Shown piece after piece: positions 10,262-20,125 of a stretch of 64,000 nucleotides of DNA; within the stretch, counting starts at the first letter, position 1; each line of letters opens with the position of its first letter. Source of the DNA: Siphonodentalium dalli. Taxonomy: Eukaryota; Mollusca; Scaphopoda; Gadilida; Siphonodentaliidae. The DNA lies in NCBI GenBank assembly GCA_032622095.1, contig CP136062.1:132573282-132637281 (forward strand). Direction: 5' to 3'. The notes under the pieces are model-generated. The model was given only the letters and a program-made list of their open reading frames with translations, had not been told where the DNA came from and did no database searches. The position numbers were made by a program, and so were the translations under genes.

Positions 10262-10334
10262 TCCGACTAAATCCTGTAAAGTTACCCATAATTCTGCTGT
10301 GGTTAAGGGGTCAATTATTTAGGGCATTACTGTA
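10262..10334. mobile_element. Family C palindromic MITE, right half
   Basis: TCCGACTAAATCCTG, then TTCTGCTGTGGTTAAGGGG and GCATTACTGTA: the right arm of family C. The left arm is presumably in the gap. Confidence 0.8.
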
Positions 10335-10652
10335 TGCAATTGAGCTAAGATCGAAGGAATAAAAGCTTGAAAAATTATTTATGTTGAAACATCCAGTTGA
10401 ATAAAAGGACACTTGAATAACTATGCCATAATAAGTAGGGGATCATCTCATAATCGCAGATTCAGTTTCCCATGCTGGTAGAAAATTGTTCTAAGTTTCA
10501 AATCAATTGACTAAAATTGGAGGACTGAACAGGTTCGCTGGATTAGGGGGCAATTGCTAACATTATGTGGTTTCACTGGGTTGTTCAATGAAATCATCCA
10601 AACTCCTCAAAATTCTTAATTCATAAACTTTTTCACTAGCATTCTTCTAAAA
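10335..10652. other. Unassigned AT-rich sequence
   Basis: Nothing recognised. Confidence 0.4.
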
Positions 10653-11253
10653 TTAACCCTTTCATGACGGGAGCTGTGCTGGCGCAACATTAAAGACTCT
10701 GTGCCAATGCACTCTCAACTATAGGTCGCCTCGCATATATAAGAGAACGCATTGGCCCAACAATTTTTTATCAATTTTTCTTACATTTACAATTTTTTTC
10801 ATTTTTTTTTTCATTTTCTCTTACATTCTTTCACAATTTTTATAATTTTTTTTATCATTTTCCCTTACATTCTATAAATTTTTTTATCATTTTTCTCATA
10901 TTCTTTAACAATTTTATCATTTGTTATAATTTTTTCTTACATTCTTAAACAATTTTATCATTTTTTATCATTTTTTCTTACATTCTTTATCAATTTTTAT
11001 CATTTTTTTCACATTCTTTAACAATTTTTATCATTTTTTATCATTATTTCTTACATTCTTAAACAATTTTTTATTATTTTTTTATATTTTTTCTTATATT
11101 TTTAACAATTATAAAAAATAATATAAAATTTGTGAGGCCAATGCATTCTCTTATATATGGGAGGCGACCTATGGTCGACTCGCATATATAACAGAATGCA
11201 TTGGAATAGGGCTTTCGCAAAAATTCAGGAAGCTCCAGTCATGAAAGGGTTAA
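10653..11253 (-). mobile_element. Expanded piggyBac-type MITE, family A, copy 6
   Basis: TTAA is present at both ends (10653-10656 and 11250-11253), with CCCTTTCATGACGGGAGC and CCAGTCATGAAAGGG termini. The spacer between the hairpins, about 32 bp in ordinary copies, is replaced by some 360 bp (10765-11130) of degenerate repeats of CTTACATTCTTTAACAATTT type. The right hairpin has the CGACC/GGTCG version of the stem. Hairpin 1 has lost its 5' arm. Confidence 0.85.
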
Positions 11254-11524
11254 TCTATGGTAAACAATGAACAACAGGGAGGTTTCGATTGAAAAACTTT
11301 TAACTTCACCCTGTCAGACATTACAGACTATATTTCTGTCTGCCCGATGCGGGGAAACTACACTCGGCATGTCTCAAAGACAAGGTGCCAAAAATATACC
11401 TAATAAAATGAGACCTTAAAATGAGCATATAATGTCCTAAGTGTGACGACGCAATACAGCGGCCATTTTAACTTCCATTTTTAGGGTATTATTTCAGTGG
11501 CCGTGTGGTATTGACATTTGGAAT

Positions 11525-11776
11525 TTTAGCTCGCTGTCACTGGGTGGGGTTGGAATGCCAGCCCGTGACAAAAATTGACAAAAACACCTGCAGCTTCTAG
11601 GTGACGTCCCAAGGTGGTTGGGTTGATGTCTGTGCCAGTTTCACGGAAAATGATTAAAAAACGACTGAGAAAAACTCCGGACAAATTTGTGTCCACAGAT
11701 GATAGACAGACAAACTGATTCCACAGTATACCCCCCCAACCTTGTTGCGGAGGGGGGGGGGGTATAATAAGGCCGC
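11525..11776 (+). repeat. Family G-like composite repeat, 3' part
   Basis: It has GACAGACAAACTG followed by TATACCCCCC, a short loop, and GGGGGGGTATAATAA. This terminal hairpin is the same kind as in family G copies at 24.3, 60.1 and 62.6 kb. The 5' boundary is not clear. Confidence 0.5.
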
Positions 11777-12233
11777 TACTCATGCATATTAACATTCACA
11801 CTCAGTGTTTATGTGGAGATTATTAAGACTATAATTGTTCTATGATTCGCTACGCGATCTCCCACTGCGCATGACAAATAGTATAGTATGATATTTCTCA
11901 ACTGGCAAAGAAAAAGTTTTTAATCTATTATCTAAACCACTCTAGTATTACCATGGCATACGATTTCAAGTTTGCCATGAATCAGGGCTTTGACCTCTGT
12001 TGGCCTTCCAGATACAGATAGTTGATTAACCTATCAGCACTTGGACACTCCGTCACCTTTTCAGAATTCAATCATCCAGATACTGGTCCTAGACATGATT
12101 ATTTTCCTTGTCAACTGGAATAGAATTCTGAGTAAAATGTATCAAAAAATTGACAAAGACATGGCTGACCACACTAAATAAAGCAGTATATTTCAAGTCC
12201 CAATTGCCAAGTCCGGAAGTATTATTTAAATAG
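11777..12233. other. Unassigned sequence upstream of the LINE remnant
   Basis: No protein similarity is recognised in this stretch. It may include more decayed LINE sequence. Confidence 0.35.
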
Positions 12234-12527
12234 TTGGCATTGGGAAGAGATAAAATCAGGGAGGTGAAGCTGCGACTGATAGCGCGCCTACTCCTTTTCC
12301 ATCGCAATGTTAACCAACCCATAGCAATACCTATGCCAACCTATATCATGCACTGCAGTGCTCCAATAAGGAACTACCAACCATTACGCTACATCCAACT
12401 ACAGACTGATGACAACTAGTACAAATACAGCTTCTTCCCGCATACAATCAGGGACTGGAACAAACTATATCTCCAGGATTCATCGAAATTGAGGACTGTG
12501 AAGTATATATTCAAGACCATGCCGTAA
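12234..12527 (+). pseudogene. Decayed C-terminal end of a CR1/L2-like LINE reverse-transcriptase ORF
   Basis: The frame reads ...LRLIARLLLFHRNVNQ, then PIAIPMPTY, then PLRYIQLQTDDN, a TAG stop at 12417-12419, and continues in the same frame with YKYSFFPHTIRDWNKL and KYIFKTMP to a TAA at 12525-12527. The series R-x-x-x-A-R-L, a NQPIAIPxPxY-like block and S-F-F-P-x-T-I-R-D-W-N is characteristic of the end of the reverse-transcriptase ORF of CR1/L2-type non-LTR retrotransposons in invertebrates. It is a short 5'-truncated relic with one stop and no endonuclease or catalytic YADD region. Clade assignment is inference. Confidence 0.8.
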
Positions 12528-12867
12528 ATTCCAGGATGTGTTTAACCACACCACCTGTAAATATGTTTTTAAATTGCACCATTGGATGATGTCAATACCT
12601 GATTATCAACTTGAGTGATGGGGTCTATCACCTTTTTCAAGATACTTAACAGATACAGGAACAAGTCTGATTATAAGCATTCGGTCAAGGATGCTGAAAT
12701 AAACACCTATCGCAGTGAGATATCAATATTTTTGCTTTCAAACAAGTTCATCAGTGTATCTATCCTACATCAAAGTTTTACTAGATTTAATGAAAAAAAG
12801 AAAAACGATGATATCCCCAATCTCCAGGACAACCGGCATCCTCCTGAAAGTTATTTTTATTGGGGAT
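12528..12867. other. Possible LINE 3' flank, then unassigned sequence
   Basis: The first 70 bp or so may be the LINE 3' untranslated tail, but no terminal repeat or poly-A marks its end. Nothing else is recognised. Confidence 0.35.
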
Positions 12868-12968
12868 TTAACCCTTTCAGTGCCAGGGGCCGATGAGGGC
12901 CCTAATTTACGGTCTGTAAAATCGGCCCTAAAAAAACAAACCCCCCCCCCCCCCCCCCCCCCCCCCCC
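12868..12968 (-). mobile_element. Partial piggyBac-type MITE (family B-like) ending in a poly-C tract
   Basis: It starts TTAACCCTTTCAGTGCCAGG, then GGGCCGATGAGGGCC and TTTACGGTCTGTAAAATCGG. This is the reverse complement of the right end of the chimera at 5108-5391. It breaks off in a 28-nt C tract (12941-12968), and the other end is not found. Confidence 0.75.
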
Positions 12969-13988
12969 GAAACCGAACAAATAGTAATTTAGGAGGCATT
13001 AATTCTGATTATATATCTTATTATAACTTTCCAATGACAAGATATTGCGTGACAAAATATTTGTTATGTAAACATTACTGTAACAGTAACAATAATTTTT
13101 TCAACAAATTCCACTATCAACAAATTCTGATCAAATCATGGATGGTTATAAAAGGTCAGAGCAATGAAATATATTTCAGAAAACACAGATTTTCACTCAA
13201 ACATTTGAATTGCATGGTGATGTTTGTTGTTAAAATGACCACTTACGTAACAGCAATATTTACATAACAATGGTTTCAACATGTGTAATCTCCTCATTGG
13301 AGAGTTTTCAATTTTCAATTACAAAAACTAACAACAAAGTCTATCTATTTTCCATTTTTATTAGTGGTTATGGTATTATATAGAGGATCTCTAATGAGTC
13401 GCAATTCTATATAAATTGTATAGAATTGCAATGAATTTGAGATATATTTTATCACATTTTAGCAAGGAAAAACGATCTTGAAATGGCTGGAGTTAAACAA
13501 GAAATTAATATATATTTCCTTTTCACAACAAAGAGGAATTAAAGACACCTTCAACAAAAAATATAGCTCCATTTTGAATGTGTCTTTTCATGTTGACAAC
13601 TTTGTTCAACCTCCCATGTTTATCTCACAGTCAACACTGAATATTATAACCCAACACAAAATTGAATATCAAAATTATATTCTAATTAGGCAAAAATAAA
13701 AGAGACCTGTGTTTCTGGTGACCCGCTCGCCCCTATTCTGGCGCCCCCAACCTTTTTCATTTTATTGATTTTGCAAAATTAGTATGCATCCGATTTTATT
13801 TTCCTGTAAACTGATTCATTTCCGAAAAAATGGACACATCGCGGGTACTGATAAACGGAAATTATACCACACTTCAGTTAGGTCACAGCTGAATCAAATT
13901 AATTTTTTCATGTTGTTTCAATAAAACAATAGATTACACTACATGTATAATCTAATATATGTACTTAGTTTTATTCTTTTATAGTACA
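12969..13988. other. AT-rich sequence, no gene recognised
   Basis: Only short open frames without recognisable features. The part at 13705-13770 has a reverse-complement relative at 17415-17500 (shared TGTGTTTCTGGTGAC and TTTTCATTTTATT), so the Helitron array is flanked by inverted copies of this segment. Confidence 0.4.
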
Positions 13989-14701
13989 CTAGCAGGTTAG
14001 CCCGGCATGGCGTGGTTCGTCTCATGGCTTTGTTCGAAAAAGCAATTGCAACAGCTTCCGAGACACGTATGCTGCATCTAGGTGTAAAATTTCGTCGAAA
14101 TCCGCCAGTTTTACCCGAATTGACCTTGAATTGATCATTTTCAAGGTCAAGGTCAGGGTCACAAATTTAACCCGTCCATGACACTTCCCGCACAAAAGTA
14201 CCCATAGGTAGCAAGTTTGAGCTCAATCGGTTCGAGTCTATAAAGGACACACACATATATATCATTTGTGGGTACCCGTTTCAAGGTGAAGATCACCTCG
14301 GGCGGAAAAACTGACCCGATGAAAATCTCCCCCCGTTCCTAGGAAACCCTAAGTATGTAAGAATCATACAAATCGCTCATGTCTGGATACAGTCACGCTC
14401 ACAGCCCCCGGACCCAGACGTAAGAATGACATTACACGCATACGCTCTTTATCAACGACACTGCAGATACGAACGCTCTTTAACTATCAACGTGATTAAC
14501 CCCACAGTGCTGTTTTTTGTGACTGGGAGTGGAGAATGGGTGCTGGGAGCTTCTCCAAAATGCCGCGACGAACATTCCCGTGGGTTTTTACCCTTAGATA
14601 GGAAGTTTGGTCTCAATCGGTTCAGCCGTTTTCGATTGATTATATATATATATATATATATACGCACATATATATACAGAAGTCTCAAATTATATAGTAG
14701 A
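13989..14701 (-). mobile_element. Non-autonomous Helitron, array unit 1
   Basis: On the minus strand it begins TCTACTATATAATTTGAGAC at 14701 and ends ...GGGCTAACCTGCTAG at 13989, followed by T. A TC start, CTAG end and T after the end are Helitron hallmarks. It contains a (TA)n tract and a TCAAGGTCAAGGTCA block. No Rep or helicase coding sequence. Confidence 0.75.
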
Positions 14702-15497
14702 CTAGCAGATTAGCCCGCCACTGGCGGCAATCGTCAGCAACATGACAATTTTTATTTTTTAAATTATTTTTTTAATTTAATTTTTTGTTTTTCAATGAGT
14801 TAATTATGCCTTTTTAATTTACTGGCTTTTTAAATTATTTTTTTTAATTAATTTTTTAATTTAATTTTTTGTTTTTCAATGAGTTAATTGTGCCTTTTTA
14901 ATTTTCTAATTTAATTTTTTGGTTTTCAATTTTACTCGATTTGACCTTGAATTGATCATTTTCAAGGTCAAGGTCAGGTCGGGTCACAATTTAACCTGTC
15001 CATGACACTTCCTGTGGGTAGCAAGTTTGAGCTCAATCGGTTCGAGTCTATAAAGGACACACTCATATATATCATTTGTGGGTACCCGTTTCAAGGTGAA
15101 GATCACCTCGGGCGGAAAAACTGACCCGATGAAAATCTCCCCCGTTCCGAGGAAGCCCTAAGTACGTAAGAATCACACAACACGCTCATGTCTGGATACA
15201 GTCACGCTCACGTGTGGACCCAGACGTAAGAATCACATTACACGCATACGCTCTTTATCAACGATACTGCCGATACGAAAGCTCTTTAACTATCAACGCG
15301 ATTAACCCCACAGTGCCGTTTTTTGTGACCGGGAGTGGAGAATGGGTTCTCGGAGCTTCTCCAAAATGCTGCGACAACGCGTCCCGTATGATTTTACCCT
15401 TAGATAGGAAGTTTGGTCTCAATCGGTCCAGGCGTTTTCGATTCTATAAAGTATATATATACACACATATATACGAAGTTTCAAAATATATAGTAGA
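14702..15497 (-). mobile_element. Non-autonomous Helitron, array unit 2
   Basis: Minus strand: starts TCTACTATATATTTTG at 15497 and ends with the hairpin CCGCCAGTGGCGG, nine bases, then CTAG at 14702. Its CTAG directly abuts the TC of unit 1. It shares long blocks with unit 1, including GTGGGTACCCGTTTCAAGG. Non-coding. Confidence 0.8.
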
Positions 15498-16531
15498 CTA
15501 GCAGGTTAGCCCGCCACTGGCGGCATTCGTCCCATGGCTTTGTTTCAGAAACATGACATTTTTGAATATGAATTTAATATTTTTTAAATTTAATATATTT
15601 TGTTTCTGAATTGTTTTTTATTGTTAATTTTTTTTAATTTTAAATTGTTTTAATTAAATTGTAAATTGTTTTAATTATTTTTTTTGTTTCTGGCGGAAAA
15701 ATTTACCCGTAGAAATCCCCCCTTCCTAGGAACGACAGACAACATTGCATTGAATTTAAAACAAACGCTTCCCGTCGGGAAATCTGTCTGCATAATATTT
15801 CGAGTCTGCCGTACCCGTCGTAATGTCGTGAAATCTCTCTGCATAATAGATAACATTGCATTGAATCTGTTGTTGGCATTCAGGGCTTCGGGTCGTTGTT
15901 GTTGGCATCACGGCTCCCCGAAAACTCTCACATTGCCGAAAACGTGTATTTAGTAATATCGTTGTTGTTGATATTTACGGCTTGGGGGCTATTTTCTTAT
16001 TTAGCAAGTTTGAGCTCAATCGGTTCGAGTCTATAAAGGACACACTCATATATATGACACTTCCCGTGGGTAGCAAGTTTGAGCTCAATCGGCATTCCCT
16101 GGAATTTCCTGTAGATTGGCAGATTCCAGTAGCTTTATAACGGTATATCTGGGGAGAAATCTGATGCTATATTCGTGATTATCTGGGATGATTTCGGTAT
16201 ATAACTATATACTGTAAAAACAAAGCGCGCCATCCGTGCTCGCAGGGTTGGTCAGAAACAAATGTTTTTTAAATTTAATGTATGTTCCGTATATCTCTCT
16301 GCAGATGCAAATAACGTTGAATGGCAAACAGACGCTCTTTATAGAGATGCGTCAAAAACAAACGCTCATTAAATAATCACTTGATTAACCCATGCCGTGT
16401 CTTTACGGTGATTTGAGATTGGAGAACGGGTCCTCTGAGCTTCTCTAAACCGCGACCACGGTCGTGTCGATGGGATTTGACACTTACATAGGAAGTTTGA
16501 GCTCAATCTGTACACGCGTTTTGCATTCTAT

Positions 16532-16573
<42 letters not shown>

Positions 16574-16599
16574 CGAAGTCTCAAAATATATAGTATAGA
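15498..16599 (-). mobile_element. Non-autonomous Helitron, array unit 3
   Basis: Minus strand: starts TCTATACTATATATTTTGAG at 16599 and ends CCGCCAGTGGCGG, GCTAACCTG, CTAG at 15498. About 1 kb (15577-16599) is nearly identical to 45548-46580. An (AC)n tract lies near the 5' end. Non-coding. Confidence 0.85.
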
Positions 16600-17122
16600 C
16601 TAGCCGATGAGCCCGACGTTGTCCGGGCTATTCATCCGGGCTATTCAAAAACCAAATTTCAAGTCGTTAGCTCCACCCGTTTCCGAGATCTGGTCTGCGC
16701 ATGCGCGAAGCTGGCGTCGCACGGGCTCGGCGACCCGATAAAATTCGTATCCGGGGCAAGATACATTCACATACCAAATTTCAAGTCGATAGCTCCACCC
16801 GTTTCCGAGATCTCGTCTGTGCATGCGCGAAGCTGGCGTCGCACGAGATCGGCGACCCGATAAAATTCGTATCCTGGGCAAGATACATTCACATACCAAA
16901 TTTCAAGTCGATAGCTCCATCCGTTTCCGAGATCTCGTCTGCGCATGCGCTGCACGGGCGTCGCACGGGCTCGCCAATATGACAACGTCCACCGCCTGGT
17001 CAAACTACACACACGTACCAAGTTTCGTCCCGATCGGTCGAGAATCGTAGATTTGTATCAATGACAAACATACAGACAGACAGACAAACAAACAGACAGA
17101 GGTCTTCAAAATATATATGAGA
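16600..17122 (-). mobile_element. Non-autonomous Helitron of a second family, array unit 4
   Basis: Minus strand: starts TCTCATATATATTTTGAAG at 17122 and ends with an AGCCCG...CGGGCT hairpin and CTAG at 16600. It differs internally from units 1-3: it carries three 122-bp tandem units and a GACAGACAGACA-type tract near its 5' end. Confidence 0.75.
16651..17016. repeat. Tandem repeat, 3 x 122 bp, inside Helitron unit 4
   Basis: ACCAAATTTCAAGTCG recurs at 16651, 16773 and 16895, and a diverged start at 17017 keeps the same 122-bp spacing. Each unit has CCGTTTCCGAGATCT and CTGCGCATGCGC. The G+C content is higher than the surroundings. The open frames on both strands here are repeat translations. 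Confidence 0.92.
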
Positions 17123-17409
17123 CTAGCAGGTTTAATAGCCCACCACTGGCGGCGTTCGTCAGAAACATGACAATTTTTTATTTTTTTAATTTCAAATTTT
17201 TTTAATTAATTTTTTACCCGATTTGACCTTGAATTGATCATTTTCAAGGTCAAGGTCAGGTCGGGGTCACAATTTAACCCGTCCACGACACTTCCCGTAG
17301 GTAGCAAGTTTGAGCTCAATCAGTTCGAGTCTATAAAGGACACACACATATATATCATTTGTGGGTACCCGTTTCAAGATGAAGATCACCTAGGGCGGAA
17401 AAACTGACC
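17123..17409 (-). mobile_element. Truncated Helitron, array unit 5
   Basis: It has the 3' end (CTAG at 17123, minus strand) and the shared TTCAAGGTCAAGGTCAGG and GTGGGTACCCGTTTCAAG blocks. It breaks off after ACTGACC at 17409, so the 5' terminus is missing. Confidence 0.75.
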
Positions 17410-18507
17410 ATATTTATTTTCAAAAAAGTTGACAATAAAATAAAATGAAAAGTCACCCGCCCGCCCCTATTTTTTTCTTGCATGTCACCAGAAACACAGA
17501 TGTATATTGTTTTGGCATTAACATAATAATAACAATGATCGATATCATTGCTTTGATCTCTGACGTCACTGCATGTGCCGATAATACACATGTGTCTTAC
17601 TAAAAATATGAGGCCGGGTTTAAGGGCTAATTACATGATTAAAAACTCTTTTGATTTTTCACATTTACCAAATTTGAAGAGCTTGTGTCCCTTTCATAAG
17701 CGGGCCTTTAAGCAACAGAGCATACATGTGCTTGTATTAAAGGATAAAAATCAAGCTCGCCTTGCTCGACAATGCAAAACCTTGATTGTGTTTAACATAT
17801 GAACACTGGGTTGAATGTTTAACAAACAGTAAAAATCCAATAGATCTATATACAAAAAGAGCATCTATAAAGCATGACCGAGTCAAAGGAACCGGCTCCT
17901 AGCAATTATAAACTAAGACAATGACACCGTTTGAGAATATTGATGTCACCCGGATGCCAATGATACGAAATATCACGCATTCGTATCATCGACTTCCGCT
18001 GGAATTATTGCAGGGAAAGATGGCAAACGGAGAACGTTTGAGAACAATAGAAATCTTCTGATTCCAATAAGAAGAAATTAAGGACTAAGATAATCATGCT
18101 GAGTCTTTTATCTTTCTGCTATGGTTTTGAACAATGAAATTCGCATTATAAAAGCTTCGTTTTTAAAACCATTATTGCAGTGAAGCTTTTTAGTCTAAAG
18201 ATGAGAATTCTCGTGACGAATGGAGAGGGCATTTAAAAGAACAATTAGCGGTAATGATTTTATGTCAGCATATGTGTATATATGGAATTGACTAGCAACA
18301 ATTGTTTTCTAAGTCTCGCTTATGATCATGAGAGTTAACATATTGAGTGCTACACACATCAGTGGAAGGGCCATTCCTTGGGAATAACATCTTTTATTAG
18401 AGGCTGAGTGATTTGTTGGTTCAATTGAATCATGTACAATACGTGGCTCATACAGGTCACACCTATACATACAATTCAAGGCCATTCAAGAGAATTATGC
18501 AACATTT
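17410..18507. other. Mostly unassigned; includes an inverted relative of 59.4 kb
   Basis: 17570-17635 (GCCGATAATACACATGTG, ATATGAGGCCGGGTTTA, GGGCTAATTA) matches 59380-59440 in reverse complement. The rest shows no repeat or coding signal. Confidence 0.45.
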
Positions 18508-18667
18508 TTAACCCTTTCTAAACTAAATGGGTATTTTATAAGCTATATAAAAGTAATCATTGGTCTATTATTCATTTGGAGGGATGTTTAGGTAATAAAA
18601 GCAGATGACGGACAGACGAAAAGAAAATACAAGTGCAGAAGGATCTATTTAGTAAAGAAAGGGTTAA
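18508..18667 (+). mobile_element. PiggyBac-type MITE, family I, short copy
   Basis: TTAA at both ends, with CCCTTTCTAAACTAAATGGG on the left and AGTAAAGAAAGGG on the right. Internal blocks GGTCTATTATTCATTTGGAG and AAGCAGATGACGGACAGACG are family-typical. The distal half of the family is deleted. Confidence 0.75.
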
Positions 18668-18940
18668 AGGTTTTTCAAGACCCCTTATTCTGACATTCAG
18701 TACAAGTTTTTTTCAATATATTCCATAAAATGTTCAGTGAGTGGTGCATATATCATGGATTTGAGACAATTTTTTTTTAAATCATCAATTATGCATTCAA
18801 AGTGTGGTGCATATACAGCCAAAATCAAGGGCCATAATATCAATTTAATTCTTTTAGTACCAATACCAATTCAATCAGATTTAAAATAGTGAAATTTTAC
18901 CTAAATAGATTGTGTCTATTTTTGCCTAATTGGTTAAACT

Positions 18941-19053
18941 TACAGCAATGTCCTATAAAGCAATTGACTCCTTAACAACAGCAGAATTATGGGTAATTTT
19001 TCAGAATTTAGATGGAAATATGGCTTGTTGTTGATTATTTAGAGCATTACTGA
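18941..19053. mobile_element. Family C palindromic MITE, internally deleted
   Basis: Left arm with AACAGCAGAATTATGGGTAA up to GGCTTGTTG, then a jump to GATTATTTAGAGCATTACTG. Most of the right arm and centre are lost. Confidence 0.75.
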
Positions 19054-19569
19054 ACACTATTTTTACAAGCACCTGCACTGAACACCTGCACCATGAATTC
19101 AAGTGAATTCACATTGACTTCATATCTGGGCAGTCAGAAAATGTCACTTTCCAGTCTGAAACTTTCAGTGTCACATTAAAGCACCTGCAATGGGCTTGCT
19201 ATGTAGAATTCAGATCTGGGCAGCTGACCTTGTTAGTTTCTAGTCTGACACCATGTAACTTTCGGTGCCATCATCAGCCTGCTCTGTAGATTTCTGATGT
19301 CAAAAACTGACATAATTAACCCTAACACTTTGAAAGAAATTAAGATATTGCAGAAATCAACAGGAAACAGAATAAAAGAGATCATATATGTGAAACAAAT
19401 ACCATTATTATTCAGAAAGTTTTTTGTCATCAGTGCCTTTCAAATGCACCTATACTTCTACCTTAGCATTGATTAAAATAACACTACTTTGCCCCAAAAA
19501 ATGTGGGGGAGGGGCAAATGCCCCTCTGCCATCCACCATGGGAGGGGGAATCTCTCATTCTTCACAGAA
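19054..19569. other. Unassigned sequence
   Basis: No gene or repeat family is recognised. Some short internal repetition (CACCTGCA, AGTCTGA) is present. Confidence 0.4.
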
Positions 19570-20125
19570 TGACAAGAAATTATTCATATATCAGCATCAT
19601 AATGTAATTTATCACATGATCCTCCCCTTATTCCATTCAATAAATCCATTCTATAATTGTGATATAAAACGAACTTCATAACAGGAAATAGTGCCAGGTG
19701 ACCTTTGTCGTCTGTTTACATTCCGTAGGCTATGTCTCAATATACTATGGCTTCCAATATTTTTCCAACAAACTCTCATGAATGAATAGTTTGATAAGTT
19801 ATTTCATTGAATATATGCCAGTAAATATGTCAGAGTCTTTATTTAACTGGGACTATTTCTTTATGCGATCAAACAATGCAGTTATGTGAAACGTCATCGC
19901 AGGCCTAATAGAAGCCGATGTTAATTTCACATCACATTTGTTAATTTAAGTATGTTTTATTGAGGATTTGGATCATGTAATAAATATAATCTACAACTCA
20001 TCCCCAGTTTATAGTGAAATTTACAAAACTCATCCAGTAAATTAGGCCTAGACTGAGCCTTTAATTTACTGCACTCGTTTTGTAAATTCCGTCATAAACT
20101 GGGGACTCATTGTAGATCCTCTATA
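19570..20125 (+). repeat. Interspersed repeat L, copy 2 (empty MITE site)
   Basis: It aligns to 9125-9930 but lacks the MITE. The site reads AATTTAAGTATGTTTTAT with TTAA at 19946-19949. The 3' part (19988-20123) is a foldback with ACTCATCCCCAGTTTATA against TATAAACTGGGGACTCA. Confidence 0.7.

Noticed and set aside
9945-10322. 125-residue plus-strand frame
   Set aside because: It reads through 100 N and through families D and C; not a real reading frame.
16651-17016. CRISPR-like or satellite centromere array
   Set aside because: Only three units, bounded exactly by Helitron ends.
16645-17050. Several overlapping Arg-rich frames on both strands
   Set aside because: They are translations of the 122-bp tandem units in a Helitron. 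The period is not a multiple of three, so different frames give the same peptide blocks.
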